Of a stretch of DNA of 64,000 bases, positions 40,428 through 50,207 are shown piece by piece; the stretch's first letter is position 1; the number at the start of each line of letters is the position of its first letter. The position numbers were made by a program, and so were the translations under genes. The notes under the pieces are model-generated. The model made no database searches. It was not told the DNA's origin and worked only from the letters and a program-made list of their open reading frames with translations. Source of the stretch: Myxococcales bacterium (GTDB lineage: Bacteria; Myxococcota_A; Polyangia; Fen-1088); assembly GCA_022184915.1 (NCBI GenBank), contig JAGTJU010000002.1, positions 868,001 to 932,000 of the forward strand. The letters run 5' to 3'.

Positions 40428-42443
40428 TCACCTCGCGGGGTCCTTGAGGTTCGGGGCCCGTACCTTCGGGGCTGTGGCAGCGGAGGCATTTGGGGCCCGT
40501 ACCTTCGGGGCCGCGCCTGCGGGGACAGGTGCGACCCGCGGTGCCGTTTTGGCGTCTACCTCCAGGGGGGCGAGGATGGCTGCCACGTCGAGCGTAGCTT
40601 CTCGAGGCACGACCCTTTCCACGTGGGGGCGAAACCCCGTGCGATGCAGCCGGAGGATCAGGGCTTGCCCTCGAAAGACGTTGACCTGGCGGGGGGTGGG
40701 CCCGATGCGCCGCTGGTTGATCTGCACCAGCGCGCCCGGTGGCTCTGACGTGACGATCAGCCGCGTCTGCTGATGCTTGAGCTTCGCGAACACGGACGCC
40801 GGTGTTGTGGCATCCGCTTGGGTTTCGAGGGCGAAGTCGTCGAAGTTTTGGCGAGAAAGGATGACGTTGGCGGGGCCGCAGGGCACGCTGACCTGCGCGA
40901 GCGGTGTGCGACCCAGGGAGCGTCCCGCCCACGTCACGGTGGCCCCACGAGGAAGGCTCGTGACCGTTGCCACGCAGCTATGGGTGGGAATGACGGACGA
41001 GGAGGATTCGTCCCGGGGCGGAGCCCCGGCGGCTCGGTGAGGTTGAGTGGTGGTCCTGGGCGCAGCGTCGTCCGCCTTCCGGGCCCCGTGGTGTGGGACC
41101 GTCCGGACCACGCTCGGCAGGGCAGCGCCCTTGCCCTGAGGCGGGCGCCCGCGGGCCATGTAACCAAGCCAGAATGCCGTTGCGGCCACGCCGAGGAACG
41201 GCCCCCAGCGCCGCACGGCTCCTTGCCAGCTTCGACGGAGCCCCACGGTGCCCGTCTCGCGCGCCTGAGCGCGGATCGTCGGTATGTCTGCGCCGGGGGG
41301 TGGCGCCGGGGCCTTGGGGGCTGGAGGGGGGCGGAGCTCGTTGGGGGGCGGCTGTGGCTCCGCCTCGGCGCGCGGCCTCATCAGGGTGGGGGGCGTCTCC
41401 GGAGGCGCGTCGACCGCTTCGGCTTGGGGCGCGGCCGGGGGAGCGAGGAAGAGGTGGCGAATGGCATCGGATGGGTTATCGAAGCCTGGGGTGGTGGGCT
41501 CGTCTTCCAGGCGCTGTGGGCTGGAACTTGGGGGTGGCGTGGAGAGTGCCCCGGCTGGTGTCTTTCGCGGGCTCGTCGCCGCGGCGAGGTCGTTTTGAAT
41601 GGCCTCTCCAGGCCCTTCCGGCGCTGGGGTGGAGGGCGACGTCAGGGGGAGGGGTGGAGGGCTCGGCTGTGCCGGGTTGCGGCTCTTTTCCGAGGGGCTT
41701 ACGGAGGGACCGTAGAAGAGTTGGGTGCGGCCCCGCTCAGGAGGTAGAGACGGGTCGCCGCCGTCGAGGTCGGGAAGAAAGCCGACACCTTGGGCGGGGC
41801 TCGGCTCGAGAGGGGGGGCGTTCGTGGGCTCCTCGAAGAGCGTGCACTCCACGAACGACGCCAGATCTGCCGGCTCGAGCTGTGAAAGAGGATTGGCGGG
41901 AAGCTGGTAGCTGGAGCCTGGCGTTCGCTGCTCGGCGAGTCCCAACTGTGCCGCGGCCGCTCCTTCCGGGAGGGCCCGCGGGAGCGGGCGAACGAGTGTC
42001 ACGGGACTGGGAGTGACCTCCAGGCCCATGGCCCGGCGACGGGCCAGCAGCCGTTCGTGAAGGCGTTTGCTCTTCGGCGTGAGCTCGAGCAACTCGAGCA
42101 CGACACGCACACGCCCAACGTTTGCGTCCTCCTCCGCTCCCAGCAATCGGCAGCGTCCCTCCATGACGGGTTGGAGGTTGCGCAGGGAAATGACCAAGCG
42201 TGCTTCGGTTCCCGGCTCACCGGGCACGTTGCCTGGAATGGCGAGCGCGCTCGATCCCACGAAAGGATGGAAGCGGCGAATGAACTCGGCTTCGTCGGTG
42301 CACCGGGTGGCGAGGTGGATGATCTTGCCGGCGGCCCGGGGCTCGCCCACGGCCGCGCGGCTGACCCCTTGCCTGGGGCTTGGGCGCCGCAGAAGAGGAG
42401 CGGACTGGCTCGCAGCCGCGCGCGTTCGAGTGTCCCGTTCCAC
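40428..42443 (-). CDS. membrane protein with two PEGA domains
   Basis: A 671-residue protein. Residues about 35-135 (GKIIHLATRCTDEAEFIRRFHPF onward) resemble the N-terminal PilZ-like module found in many myxobacterial proteins, but this is a tentative match. A long Pro-rich disordered part follows. One transmembrane helix lies near residues 412-430 (GPFLGVAATAFWLGYMA). The C-terminal part has two PEGA repeats (VTSLPRGATVTWAGRSLGRTPL and VTSEPPGALVQINQRRIGPTP), small beta domains thought to bind surface glycans or partners. The C-terminus carries the peptide APKVRAPN twice. Convergent with the kinase gene. Confidence 0.75.
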   Translation of the reverse strand: MERDTRTRAAASQSAPLLRRPSPRQGVSRAAVGEPRAAGKIIHLATRCTDEAEFIRRFHPFVGSSALAIPGNVPGEPGTEARLVISLRNLQPVMEGRCRLLGAEEDANVGRVRVVLELLELTPKSKRLHERLLARRRAMGLEVTPSPVTLVRPLPRALPEGAAAAQLGLAEQRTPGSSYQLPANPLSQLEPADLASFVECTLFEEPTNAPPLEPSPAQGVGFLPDLDGGDPSLPPERGRTQLFYGPSVSPSEKSRNPAQPSPPPLPLTSPSTPAPEGPGEAIQNDLAAATSPRKTPAGALSTPPPSSSPQRLEDEPTTPGFDNPSDAIRHLFLAPPAAPQAEAVDAPPETPPTLMRPRAEAEPQPPPNELRPPPAPKAPAPPPGADIPTIRAQARETGTVGLRRSWQGAVRRWGPFLGVAATAFWLGYMARGRPPQGKGAALPSVVRTVPHHGARKADDAAPRTTTQPHRAAGAPPRDESSSSVIPTHSCVATVTSLPRGATVTWAGRSLGRTPLAQVSVPCGPANVILSRQNFDDFALETQADATTPASVFAKLKHQQTRLIVTSEPPGALVQINQRRIGPTPRQVNVFRGQALILRLHRTGFRPHVERVVPREATLDVAAILAPLEVDAKTAPRVAPVPAGAAPKVRAPNASAATAPKVRAPNLKDPAR
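40453..40511. repeat. 20-bp direct repeat inside the PEGA-protein gene
   Basis: GGGGCCCGTACCTTCGGGGC occurs at 40453-40472 and again at 40492-40511, 39 bases apart. The copies encode the duplicated APKVRAPN at the C-terminus of the PEGA protein. Local in-frame duplication. Confidence 0.85.
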
Positions 42444-42495
42444 GAGGGTGTCATCGGCCTGACACCCCCGATTCTGAAGGCGCGCGCTCGGCGGC

Positions 42496-43647
42496 CTAGA
42501 GGACGGGAATGACCACGCCCGGGCAGCCGAAGGTGATCTTCACGTTCTTGAACGTGCCTGCCTTGGCCTTATCGCAAAGCGCCCCGTTCAAAACGATGGA
42601 GCGTTGATTCGGGCCGTATTCCCAGCCATCGGTGTTCGAGCGGCTGATGCGCTTGCCGTCGATATCCACCGCCACGTCGTCTGCGGAGGGTGGCGTCTTC
42701 GAGAGGGGGAAGATGCACGAGCCAACCTGGCCTGCAATGGCCCCCAGGGCCGCTTTGAGCTCGGCTTCGGAGGTGACGCTGTAGTACTTCGTATCGGCGC
42801 CCACCCGCGGCTCTTTTCCCGCCTCGGCCATCTGGTTGAGGGTGTCGCCGGCGCGGCCACCTGGCCGTTGGGCAGCGATGCCCACGACGAATGTGTTAAA
42901 GCCCGCCTGAGCGGCGGCGGTGATGGAGGCCAGCGTCGCCGTGGTATCCAGGGCGTTGCGGGTGGGCTGACCATTGAGGCACGTGGGCTCGCCGTCGGTC
43001 GCGAGCAGGATGAACTTGGGATTGGGTGTCGTACGTCCCTGCAGGTATGCGGTCGCCGCCTTCATGGCCTCCGTGGTCGGCGTGCCGTTTTGGTTCGAGG
43101 GGCGGGACTGCGAGATGGTCCCCGCGATGGCAGTTCCGTTGTTTGCGGCCAAGTCATGCTCGACCCCGTCCCTCACCGTACAGCCGATGGTGGTGGGGAA
43201 GGTCTTGAGACCCCAGTGCACGCCGGCCTGCGTCTCCTGCAGCACCCCGCTGACGGCGCGGGTCAGCACGTCCCAGTGGGTTTCTCCCGTGTTGAGCTGG
43301 TCAGTGATCATCGACGTCGAACGGTCGAGCACGAGCAGCAACTCGGCCGGGAGGCGTTCGAGGGGCACCGTGTCGAACCCGCAGGTCTTTTCGTCGCCGC
43401 TTTGCGGGTCGCCATTGCCGTTGCCGTTGCCCGACGTCGGTGTCTCCTTCAAGCCGCCGGTTCCGGGAAGCTGGAACCCGGGGACGCCGCCACGGCCATC
43501 GCTGCCGTTGCCGCTTCCTGAGTCTTCCGTAGAGGCGCCGCAGGCCAGCAACGCGAGGCCGAATCCGACGCTCAGGGCGCCCCCGTAGAGGAGGGACTTG
43601 GTGTCGCAGGTCTTGGGCAGGAGGTGAAGGACTCGTTTCAGGCTCAT
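42496..43647 (-). CDS. von Willebrand factor A domain lipoprotein
   Basis: A 383-residue lipoprotein. The signal peptide ends in ALLAC (Cys36). After a Gly/Asn-rich linker comes a VWA domain: the metal site DRSTS at 108-112, a TPTTEA loop and ILLATDGEPTC. It may bind protein ligands through a divalent metal. Conserved Cys residues (CGFDTV, GCTVRD, PTCLNG, CIFPL, CDKAK, FGCPG) suggest disulfides. Many myxobacterial VWA lipoproteins of this type are known by sequence, but no function is established. Convergent pairing is absent; it follows the PEGA gene on the same strand, 52 bases apart. Confidence 0.88.
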   Translation of the reverse strand: MSLKRVLHLLPKTCDTKSLLYGGALSVGFGLALLACGASTEDSGSGNGSDGRGGVPGFQLPGTGGLKETPTSGNGNGNGDPQSGDEKTCGFDTVPLERLPAELLLVLDRSTSMITDQLNTGETHWDVLTRAVSGVLQETQAGVHWGLKTFPTTIGCTVRDGVEHDLAANNGTAIAGTISQSRPSNQNGTPTTEAMKAATAYLQGRTTPNPKFILLATDGEPTCLNGQPTRNALDTTATLASITAAAQAGFNTFVVGIAAQRPGGRAGDTLNQMAEAGKEPRVGADTKYYSVTSEAELKAALGAIAGQVGSCIFPLSKTPPSADDVAVDIDGKRISRSNTDGWEYGPNQRSIVLNGALCDKAKAGTFKNVKITFGCPGVVIPVL

Positions 43648-43967
43648 GGCAACTCTCCTTGTTTCAAGCGGCGCGAGGAACGGAAGAACACTCGGGGCAC
43701 GGGTTTAGGGAGCGGCTCGGCCCGGAGTCGTCAAAAAAATCGTGTGAAAAGATCACTCGCGCTGAAATGCTCGGCTCCACGCGACCACAGGAAGGTGCCG
43801 AGGGGTCGGCGATCGCCTCAGTTTTCCGAGACAGCAGCGGCGTCTCGCTGAAAAAACTGCGGCGCCACTCCGGAAGACGCCCGTGAAGTGGTTGTCCTTA
43901 TTGCGATTCTTCTTGTCTTCACGTCGGCGTGCGTCTTGCAGAGGCCGTTGCGACCAGGAGGCCCGCC
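43648..43967. other. divergent intergenic region (320 bp)
   Basis: No gene is supported here. It separates the divergent VWA lipoprotein and beta-propeller genes and must hold both promoters. On the minus strand TTGACG (complement of 43729-43734) and CCTAAA (complement of 43704-43709) lie 19 bases apart, a poor promoter match. An AGGAGG ribosome-binding site for the plus-strand gene is at the right end, 7 bases before its ATG. Confidence 0.5.
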
Positions 43968-46900
43968 ATGTTTCGCTTCACCTCGACCCCCAAACGACGT
44001 TTGCCCCTCCACCGCGCCTTGTTGGGCTGGATTGGGTTCTCGATGCTGCTCGCCGTCTCCGCTTGTGGTGGTGGCAAGGAACCGGGCGTGGGGCCCAACA
44101 GCCAGCCCGGGCAAACCGATTTCGTGACCGAGGAGCCTGAAGGGGGCGGTCCGTTTTTGCGAGGCGGAGAGACGGCCGCCGATGGCGCGACAGGCGCCCC
44201 CACGGCCGGGGCCCCTCCCACGGCCGCGCCCTCTGACGAAAGCGGAGCCCCGGCGGGCCGAGCCGGCGAGGTGGAAGAGGGCGACATCTACCGCATTTCC
44301 AACAATCACCTCTTTTACCTGAACACCTACCGAGGCTTTGTCATCTACGACGTCTCGAACCCCAGTACGCCGGCGCGTCTGTCTCGCTTGCCCGTGTTCG
44401 GGTATCCCGTGGAGATGTTCGTGGAGGGCAACACGGTCTATGCACTCCTGCGGGACGCCCTCTACCTGACCCAGGACAAAGGCGCTCTCAAGTTCAACCG
44501 CCATAACGTGTCCCAGCTCGTGGCCATCGACATCTCCGACCTGCGAAATCCGAAAGTCCTCGAGACGGTGGACATTACCGGTGAGTTGCGAGAAGGCGTT
44601 GCGCGCAAGGTTGAAAACACGATCTACGTCGTCTCGTCGATCCCGCAGTGGTATTCGTGGGGATGGAACTACGGCGGCGCTACACCGACACAAAAGGAGC
44701 AGGCCTCCGTGTATGCGTTCAACGTGGCCGATCCGAAAGACGTCAAGCTGGTTCAGCAGCTCAAGCTCTTCGAGGGGGGCAGCGTCGACTTTTTCGATCC
44801 CAAAACCGGAGTGTCGCTCTCGCGCAGCTTCCAGGATGTGGCGATCTCTGCGACCGCGAACGCCCTCATGGTGGTCGAGAACTGGAACGTGGCGAGCTCG
44901 GTCTCGCAACCGGAGGGCGGCAAGCCCCTCTCCTGTGGCAGCTACAGCAGCGACCAGCAAGCCATCGTCTCGATCGTGGACATCTCGGATCCTCTTGGTG
45001 TCATTCGGCTGCACAGCCGCTTCCAGGCGGCCGGCCACCTTCGCGATCAGTTCAAGATGACCTACGCCTTCGATGAACAGGCGAAAACGGGAACCTTCTT
45101 CGGTATCTTTGCGCGACAAGCCTGGTCAGATTCGAATTGCACGGGAAGCTCGTTCGTGCAGAACACGATCGAATCCTGGGACGTGACCAACGGCGATGCG
45201 CCTCGGAAGCTTTCGTCTTTGCCCTTTGGCAAGCCCAACGAAACCGTGCGGGGCAGCGCCTATGACCTGTCGCGGAAGGTGGCCTATGCCATCACCGCCA
45301 TACAGGTCGATCCCCTCTACGTCATCGATCTTTCTGACCGGGCCAACCTCAAGATCGCCTCGGCGATCGACGGTCTCTCGGGGGACATGAACGTGTTTCG
45401 GCTCGTTGGAAACAACCAATTTCTCATGGGCATCGGACGAGACAACAGTGTTGCCTGCCAGGGATTTCAGGATACCTCCGGCTGGCAGGCGACGAACGTG
45501 GCCGTGAGCCTCATCGACGTACGCGATCTTGGCGCCATTCGCCTCGTCCAGCGCCGCTGTGTGGCCATCGACAACGCGGCCTGGGTGGGCTCTGACGTGA
45601 ACTGGAACCTGGACCAAGCCCACAAGCTCATCGGCATGCACAGCGATGCAGAGGCCAACGTCGTCTCCGTGCCGGTGTACTACCACAAGAAGAGTCAGGA
45701 GAATGACTGGTGGTGGTACAACTTCGAGACGGCGGTGGGCCTGATGGCGTGGGACCTTACCAAATACGATCCCACCAAGGACCCCACGGCGCAGAACGTT
45801 CTTCAGAACTTCGGCACGGTCGTGCATCCGCACGGGGAGGTCCGGCGATCGATCGTCTTCACCCACCAGGCTGAGCGCCCCCGGCGCATGATGATCAACC
45901 TGTCAGATACCCACATTTCAGTGACTGACATTCAGGATCTGGCGAAACCGGTCCGCCTCTCCGACGTCGAGCTGGCGCCCTACCATGCGCAGATCTTCAA
46001 GTTCGGCGCCTACATCGTCGAGCACATTCAGGAGGCTCCCGCCCACGGCTGGGGGCCGACCCAGGGGGCCTCCGAGTTTCGTGTGAAGCTGGCCGGTGGC
46101 GATCTGGAAGTTACGGCCCCCGTCGCCTCGTTCCGCCTCGGACAGGTGACCCGGGTGCTCAAGCACGGGGAGAAGCTCGTGCTTTTCCGCACGATATGGC
46201 CTGCGTCGTCCAACCAGCCGAAATTCGATGGCGAGCCTGCCAACGAAGCCCTGGTCATGGACCTCTCGGATCCCACCAAACCCCGCCCCGCAGGCACCTT
46301 GCGCCTCCCCCAGAGTCTTCAGCCCCAGTACCGCTTTTGGTGCGGGGTGGGGGGCTACGGCGGAGGCTACTGGTTCGATCAGGCGAACAACTGGGTGGCG
46401 ACCTCGACGGCGCTCGTTTTCCTTCAGTCCTCGTGGGACCCCGCGGCGCAAACCTCTCGTCTTTCCCTCGAGCTCATCGATCTCTCCCTGCCCGGTCAAC
46501 CAAAGCTTCAACGAGTGGAGCTTCCCGGTACGTTGTGGGACGGGTTCTACGGCTTGACCGCCGACGCCGTCGACCCCACCGGGTTCTACCTCGCCTACCG
46601 CGTGGCGGGCGAAAAGACCCAGAGAAGCAACCGCGCGTTCGTCAAGTACAGGTACTTCGCGCAGCGCTTTGCTCCCACGAACGGCGTGTGGGCAGGCGGC
46701 CCTCCGGTCAACCTGCCCGGCACGCTGGTGCGCACCTGGGCGCATGCGGGCAGCGGGAGGCTTTTTCTCACGCATGATTCGCTGTACCGAGAGGTGCCGC
46801 TGCCCCCCGAGTCGGGTGCGACGGGCACGACGTGGAAGTTCGATAGCCGCTTACACCTGCTGCGCGCCACCACGGTGGGGGGAGCGGCGGCGGCGGAGCT

Positions 46901-47397
46901 CCTGGGGGTCCCACCCGTTCGTGGACCTGTATCTGCGAGACCTCGTGCCCGATGGTGGCAGGCTCTACGTGAACGCGTCTCCGGCGTTCTCGTACTACGG
47001 GGGACCGGTCGCGGGGGGCCCGGACGTCGCTGTTTCGCCCCCCGTGGGCAGGGCTTTGACGGTCGCCGACCCCAGCTGGGAAGAGCGCTCGGACCGGTTC
47101 CTGATCTTCGACCTGGCCAAGCTTTCCCTCGACAAGGTTTACGATCGGCCCACCGCCACGTACGGTGTGCAGATGATGGGAACTCATCAGGGCAAGCTGT
47201 TCCTGAACCTACCCGGCGATGGGGTGCTGGTGGTGGATGCCAGCAACCCGGCGGCACCGGTGGGTCAGCAGTTCCTGCGGACCCTGGGCTACGCTTCGCA
47301 CATCGAGTTCGCGGGGGATAGCGCCTACGTGGCTGCTGGATACTTCGGCATCTACCAGATGAAGCTGACGGGGCCGTCCCTCATCGCGGCCGAGTGA
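43968..47397 (+). CDS. beta-propeller domain lipoprotein, frameshifted in this sequence
   Basis: About 1,142 residues if one base is removed. The ATG at 43968 follows AGGAGG by 7 bases and opens a signal peptide ending in AVSAC (lipid Cys33). The body carries propeller-type blades with repeated phrases such as YDVSNPSTPARLSRL, AIDISDLRNPKVLETVDI and VMDLSDPTKPRPAGTL, as in the secreted C-terminal beta-propeller family (PF09826-like). Frame 0 continues only to about 46900. The homologous continuation SHPFVDLYLRDLVPDGGRLY to the end at 47397 is in frame 1, which needs one base fewer, most plausibly in the GGGGG at 46904-46908 or the G run at 46876-46882. It overlaps the convergent deacetylase gene by 17 bases. 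Confidence 0.85.
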
Positions 47398-48295
47398 CGA
47401 TACTGGGCAGCAGCAGTAGGTTGTTTGCCAGCTCCTCGGCGATGGGTTCGAGTCCGAGGGGCTCTGCGATTCGAGAGGGTAGGAGGCGCGCGGGCGAGAC
47501 GACCTCGAGGGGTCGGGCCTCGCCCCGTTCGCCTTTCAGGCTTTCCCTGTGAATCCACGCGAGAATCGTGGGTAGAGCTCGCACGCCGGGCTTTCGGGTG
47601 TCGTGGAGCAGCAGCACGCCCCGTTCGTCCATGTCCGTGAGCCGGCGGGTCACGTAGCTGACGACCTCGTCCGGGTTGCGCACGCGCCAGTCCTGGGGGT
47701 CGATGGTCCAACCCACCGACACCAACTGGCGCTCCGCCAGGGCGCGATCGAGCTGCGGGCAGCTTGCGCCAAACGGGGGACGGAACAGCTTGGGGGCCTG
47801 CCCCAACACGCGGCGGAGGATGCGCTGGTTCAGGTCGATCTCCTCATCGATGAGGGCTGGCTCGCGACAAAGGTTCTTGTGGCGAACGGTATGGTTGGCG
47901 ACGAGATGACCGCGCCTCACGATCTCGGCCAGCAAGGCGCGACGTGCCCGCGCTCCTGGCCCCTTGCCAATCAGCCTTCGCCCTGCGACGAAGAACGCGG
48001 CCTTGTAGCCGTAGCGATCCAGGGCTTGGAGCACCAAAGGGGTTGTGGTCAGTTCCGGCCCGTCGTCGAAGGTGAGCACCAGCTCGCGAGGGCCCGTGGG
48101 GGCCCTGAGATGACTTCGGCTTTGGGTGCGAACGTGTGCCGGCAAAAAGGGGGGCACAGGAGCACGCGAGGCGAGGGGCCAAGATGCGGGCGCGTGTGTG
48201 GGGCGTTCCGCCAAGCCCGTTGCGGACCGAACGGTGCCCCAAGACGGAATGAGCAACGCAAGGGCGCCCGTGCAGACGCCGAGAAAACGCACCAT
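47381..48295 (-). CDS. polysaccharide deacetylase (NodB family)
   Basis: A 304-residue carbohydrate esterase family 4 protein. A signal peptide (LGVCTGALALLIPSWG) is followed by the NodB domain: TFDDGP at 75-80 (catalytic and metal Asp), metal-binding His135 and His139 in NHTVRH, RPPFGA, and VLLLHDTR near the end. It removes N-acetyl groups from chitin-like or peptidoglycan glycans outside the cytoplasmic membrane. The gene ends inside the last 17 bases of the beta-propeller gene. The upstream gap of 132 bases contains a terminator for the preceding gene. Confidence 0.92.
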   Translation of the reverse strand: MVRFLGVCTGALALLIPSWGTVRSATGLAERPTHAPASWPLASRAPVPPFLPAHVRTQSRSHLRAPTGPRELVLTFDDGPELTTTPLVLQALDRYGYKAAFFVAGRRLIGKGPGARARRALLAEIVRRGHLVANHTVRHKNLCREPALIDEEIDLNQRILRRVLGQAPKLFRPPFGASCPQLDRALAERQLVSVGWTIDPQDWRVRNPDEVVSYVTRRLTDMDERGVLLLHDTRKPGVRALPTILAWIHRESLKGERGEARPLEVVSPARLLPSRIAEPLGLEPIAEELANNLLLLPSIVTRPR

Positions 48296-48335
48296 GATTG
48301 TAAGCCACGACTACCTCGTGACCCCAAGCTCACGC

Positions 48336-48361
48336 AAAAAACCTCACACGATCGGTGAGGT
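48336..48361 (-). terminator. rho-independent terminator after the phosphorylase-like gene
   Basis: A 7-base-pair stem, ACCTCAC with GTGAGGT, encloses a 7-base loop and in the minus-strand RNA is followed by six U (complement of 48336-48341). It lies 66 bases after the stop at 48428 and before the deacetylase start. A second hairpin, GGTGAG/CTCACC at 48354-48369, overlaps and competes with it. Confidence 0.68.
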
Positions 48362-48427
48362 GTCTCACCTTTGGACCCTGGGGACGAGCAGGGCTCAGGG
48401 CGCGTTCTTCCGGGGTAGGCGCACGCC

Positions 48428-50071
48428 TCAGGGCGTGAGCCTTGCGACTTCGTTACCAAGGATGCGCCGGGCGATCGTGGCGGCGCAGCCATAGGTGCTG
48501 TCCACCCCGAACAAAGACAGGCTCTTCGAGAGCAAACTCTGGCGGCGGGAGTAGGGGGTATCGGAGGCGTAGTGAAGAAGCCCGAACTCGAAGGGCGTCA
48601 GCGTCGACAGATGCACGATCTCGTCCTTCGGGTGCCGCTTCGGGTAGACCATCTCGTAGATGGCCGAAAGATAGGGTCCCGCCTCCATTTCGAGGACGGT
48701 ATAGCCCTCCTGATAGAACACGCTCATGTACTTGCGGTTCTGCAGGAACGAGCCTCGTACGGTGAGGGCCTTTTGTCCGTCGAGCACCGACGACTCCAGC
48801 ACGTGCGGTTTGACGTCGGAGGCATCGAAGCAGTTGCGAAACAGGTAGCTGTTGGTCGAATGCTCGTCGTAAGCCACCCCCGAAATCATGACGTCGCCCA
48901 CGCGACCGTTCAGGGTGGCAGCTTTGCCCATGATGTACACACCTCGGATTTCGCCCACGCCTTGAGCCAAGCGCGACAGGTGATGGTAGGCCGCCATGCC
49001 AAGCGGATAGTCGATGTTGATGATCACGGCGTCCGAAGCAGCGAGGCGCTCCAGGCCTGCCTGGCGCAGCCGGGGGTCGAGCCGCTCTGGCTTGAGCTTC
49101 GCAACCTCGATAATCTGAGCGTTGACGTCGATATGCCCGGGTGAGGGGATGTTCGTGATGCCGGACTGAGCGTCGAAGGCCTGCACCGCCGCCATGCGAT
49201 GGCCTTCGGGATCGTCGCGAAGGTAGACACGCAAGACGTAGTAGAGGTGGTTGGCGATCTCGATCTCGTTGCCACCTTCGACCGCCGCGGCGAGCTCAGG
49301 GGCAAGTTCCTCTGGGTTTTCTCGTTGAACGAAGTCCCTGAGCAGGTCTCCGTGCGCCAGAGCGTACCCCCCGAGCAGGTTCACCAACGAGTGGGTGTTC
49401 GATGAGACGAAGTAAACGGGCCGGCGCTGGCCGCCGTCGACATAGACGCGTTCGATCTCTCCCCACCATCTTTGGGCCGCTCGCTGGTATTCGACGAAGC
49501 TTCCCGACAACAGACGCGTCGCCAGGTCCAAAGGGGCCTTTTTGATGCGGTCGATCTCGGAGGTGAAGCGGGTGCCGAAGACGTCGTGCAGCGTGGCCAG
49601 CACGTGATCGTCCAGACGTTCCCCGGAGGACAGCACCCTGTGGAGCTTGTTCCACTCGATCTGATAAGCCGTGATGATGGGCACCAAGTCGTCGATGTCG
49701 CTCGTGCTGGTGATGAAGCAGGCCAGGGTGTCGTTGCCGTTCCACCGCATCGGTCTCCGGCGGCCACGTGTACGCACCCGGGGCCAATCGCGCACGTGGA
49801 TTCCCACGGATTCGAACTGTTCCTTCGACTGTCCCATGACCAGCCACTTCACGCTGGGCATACAGTCGGGCAAGCGAGCCGCGCTGTAGGCAAACGCGGC
49901 GACGTCGGGCGCGGCGTCACGGGCCCCCGCATGCAGACTCGATTCGCTCCAGGCGTGAGGCTCCTCGAACGCGCGCACGCGGATGCCCGCCGACGATCTC
50001 AGGAGGGAATAGTAGGTGCGGATGTAAAGGTCGATGTCGTCGGAGGTTGCGCGAGGCGGTTGACGATCCAC
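48428..50071 (-). CDS. conserved protein with nucleoside-phosphorylase-like C-terminal half
   Basis: A 547-residue soluble protein. The N-terminal half is unrecognised. The C-terminal half reads like the purine nucleoside phosphorylase / AMP nucleosidase fold: GVYIMGKAATLNGRVGDVMI, YDEHSTNSYLFRNCF, LTVRGSFLQN, YTVLEMEAGPYLSAIYE (the EMEA/G segment is the usual nucleoside-binding site) and HYASDTPYSRRQ. I think it belongs to a family listed as DUF6909, but that name is from memory. A role in nucleotide or nucleoside cleavage is inference. It has its own terminator downstream and diverges from the TRAP operon. Confidence 0.72.
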   Translation of the reverse strand: MDRQPPRATSDDIDLYIRTYYSLLRSSAGIRVRAFEEPHAWSESSLHAGARDAAPDVAAFAYSAARLPDCMPSVKWLVMGQSKEQFESVGIHVRDWPRVRTRGRRRPMRWNGNDTLACFITSTSDIDDLVPIITAYQIEWNKLHRVLSSGERLDDHVLATLHDVFGTRFTSEIDRIKKAPLDLATRLLSGSFVEYQRAAQRWWGEIERVYVDGGQRRPVYFVSSNTHSLVNLLGGYALAHGDLLRDFVQRENPEELAPELAAAVEGGNEIEIANHLYYVLRVYLRDDPEGHRMAAVQAFDAQSGITNIPSPGHIDVNAQIIEVAKLKPERLDPRLRQAGLERLAASDAVIINIDYPLGMAAYHHLSRLAQGVGEIRGVYIMGKAATLNGRVGDVMISGVAYDEHSTNSYLFRNCFDASDVKPHVLESSVLDGQKALTVRGSFLQNRKYMSVFYQEGYTVLEMEAGPYLSAIYEMVYPKRHPKDEIVHLSTLTPFEFGLLHYASDTPYSRRQSLLSKSLSLFGVDSTYGCAATIARRILGNEVARLTP

Positions 50072-50207
50072 ATCTTTAGTCTAAACGGCGCAGGCGTTGA
50101 CGGCTAGCGTCAGTGAGGGCTGTGTGTTCCTGTGAAGGCTCCACGCCTGTGTGACCGTTTCCGGGCGGCCCTGGCGGAAGCTGTGCCTCATGCGATAAAC
50201 TACGCAG

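Noticed and set aside
39622-40932. 436-codon minus-strand frame across the kinase C-terminus
   Set aside because: Overlaps both the kinase and the PEGA gene in other frames and is Arg/Pro-rich without motifs.
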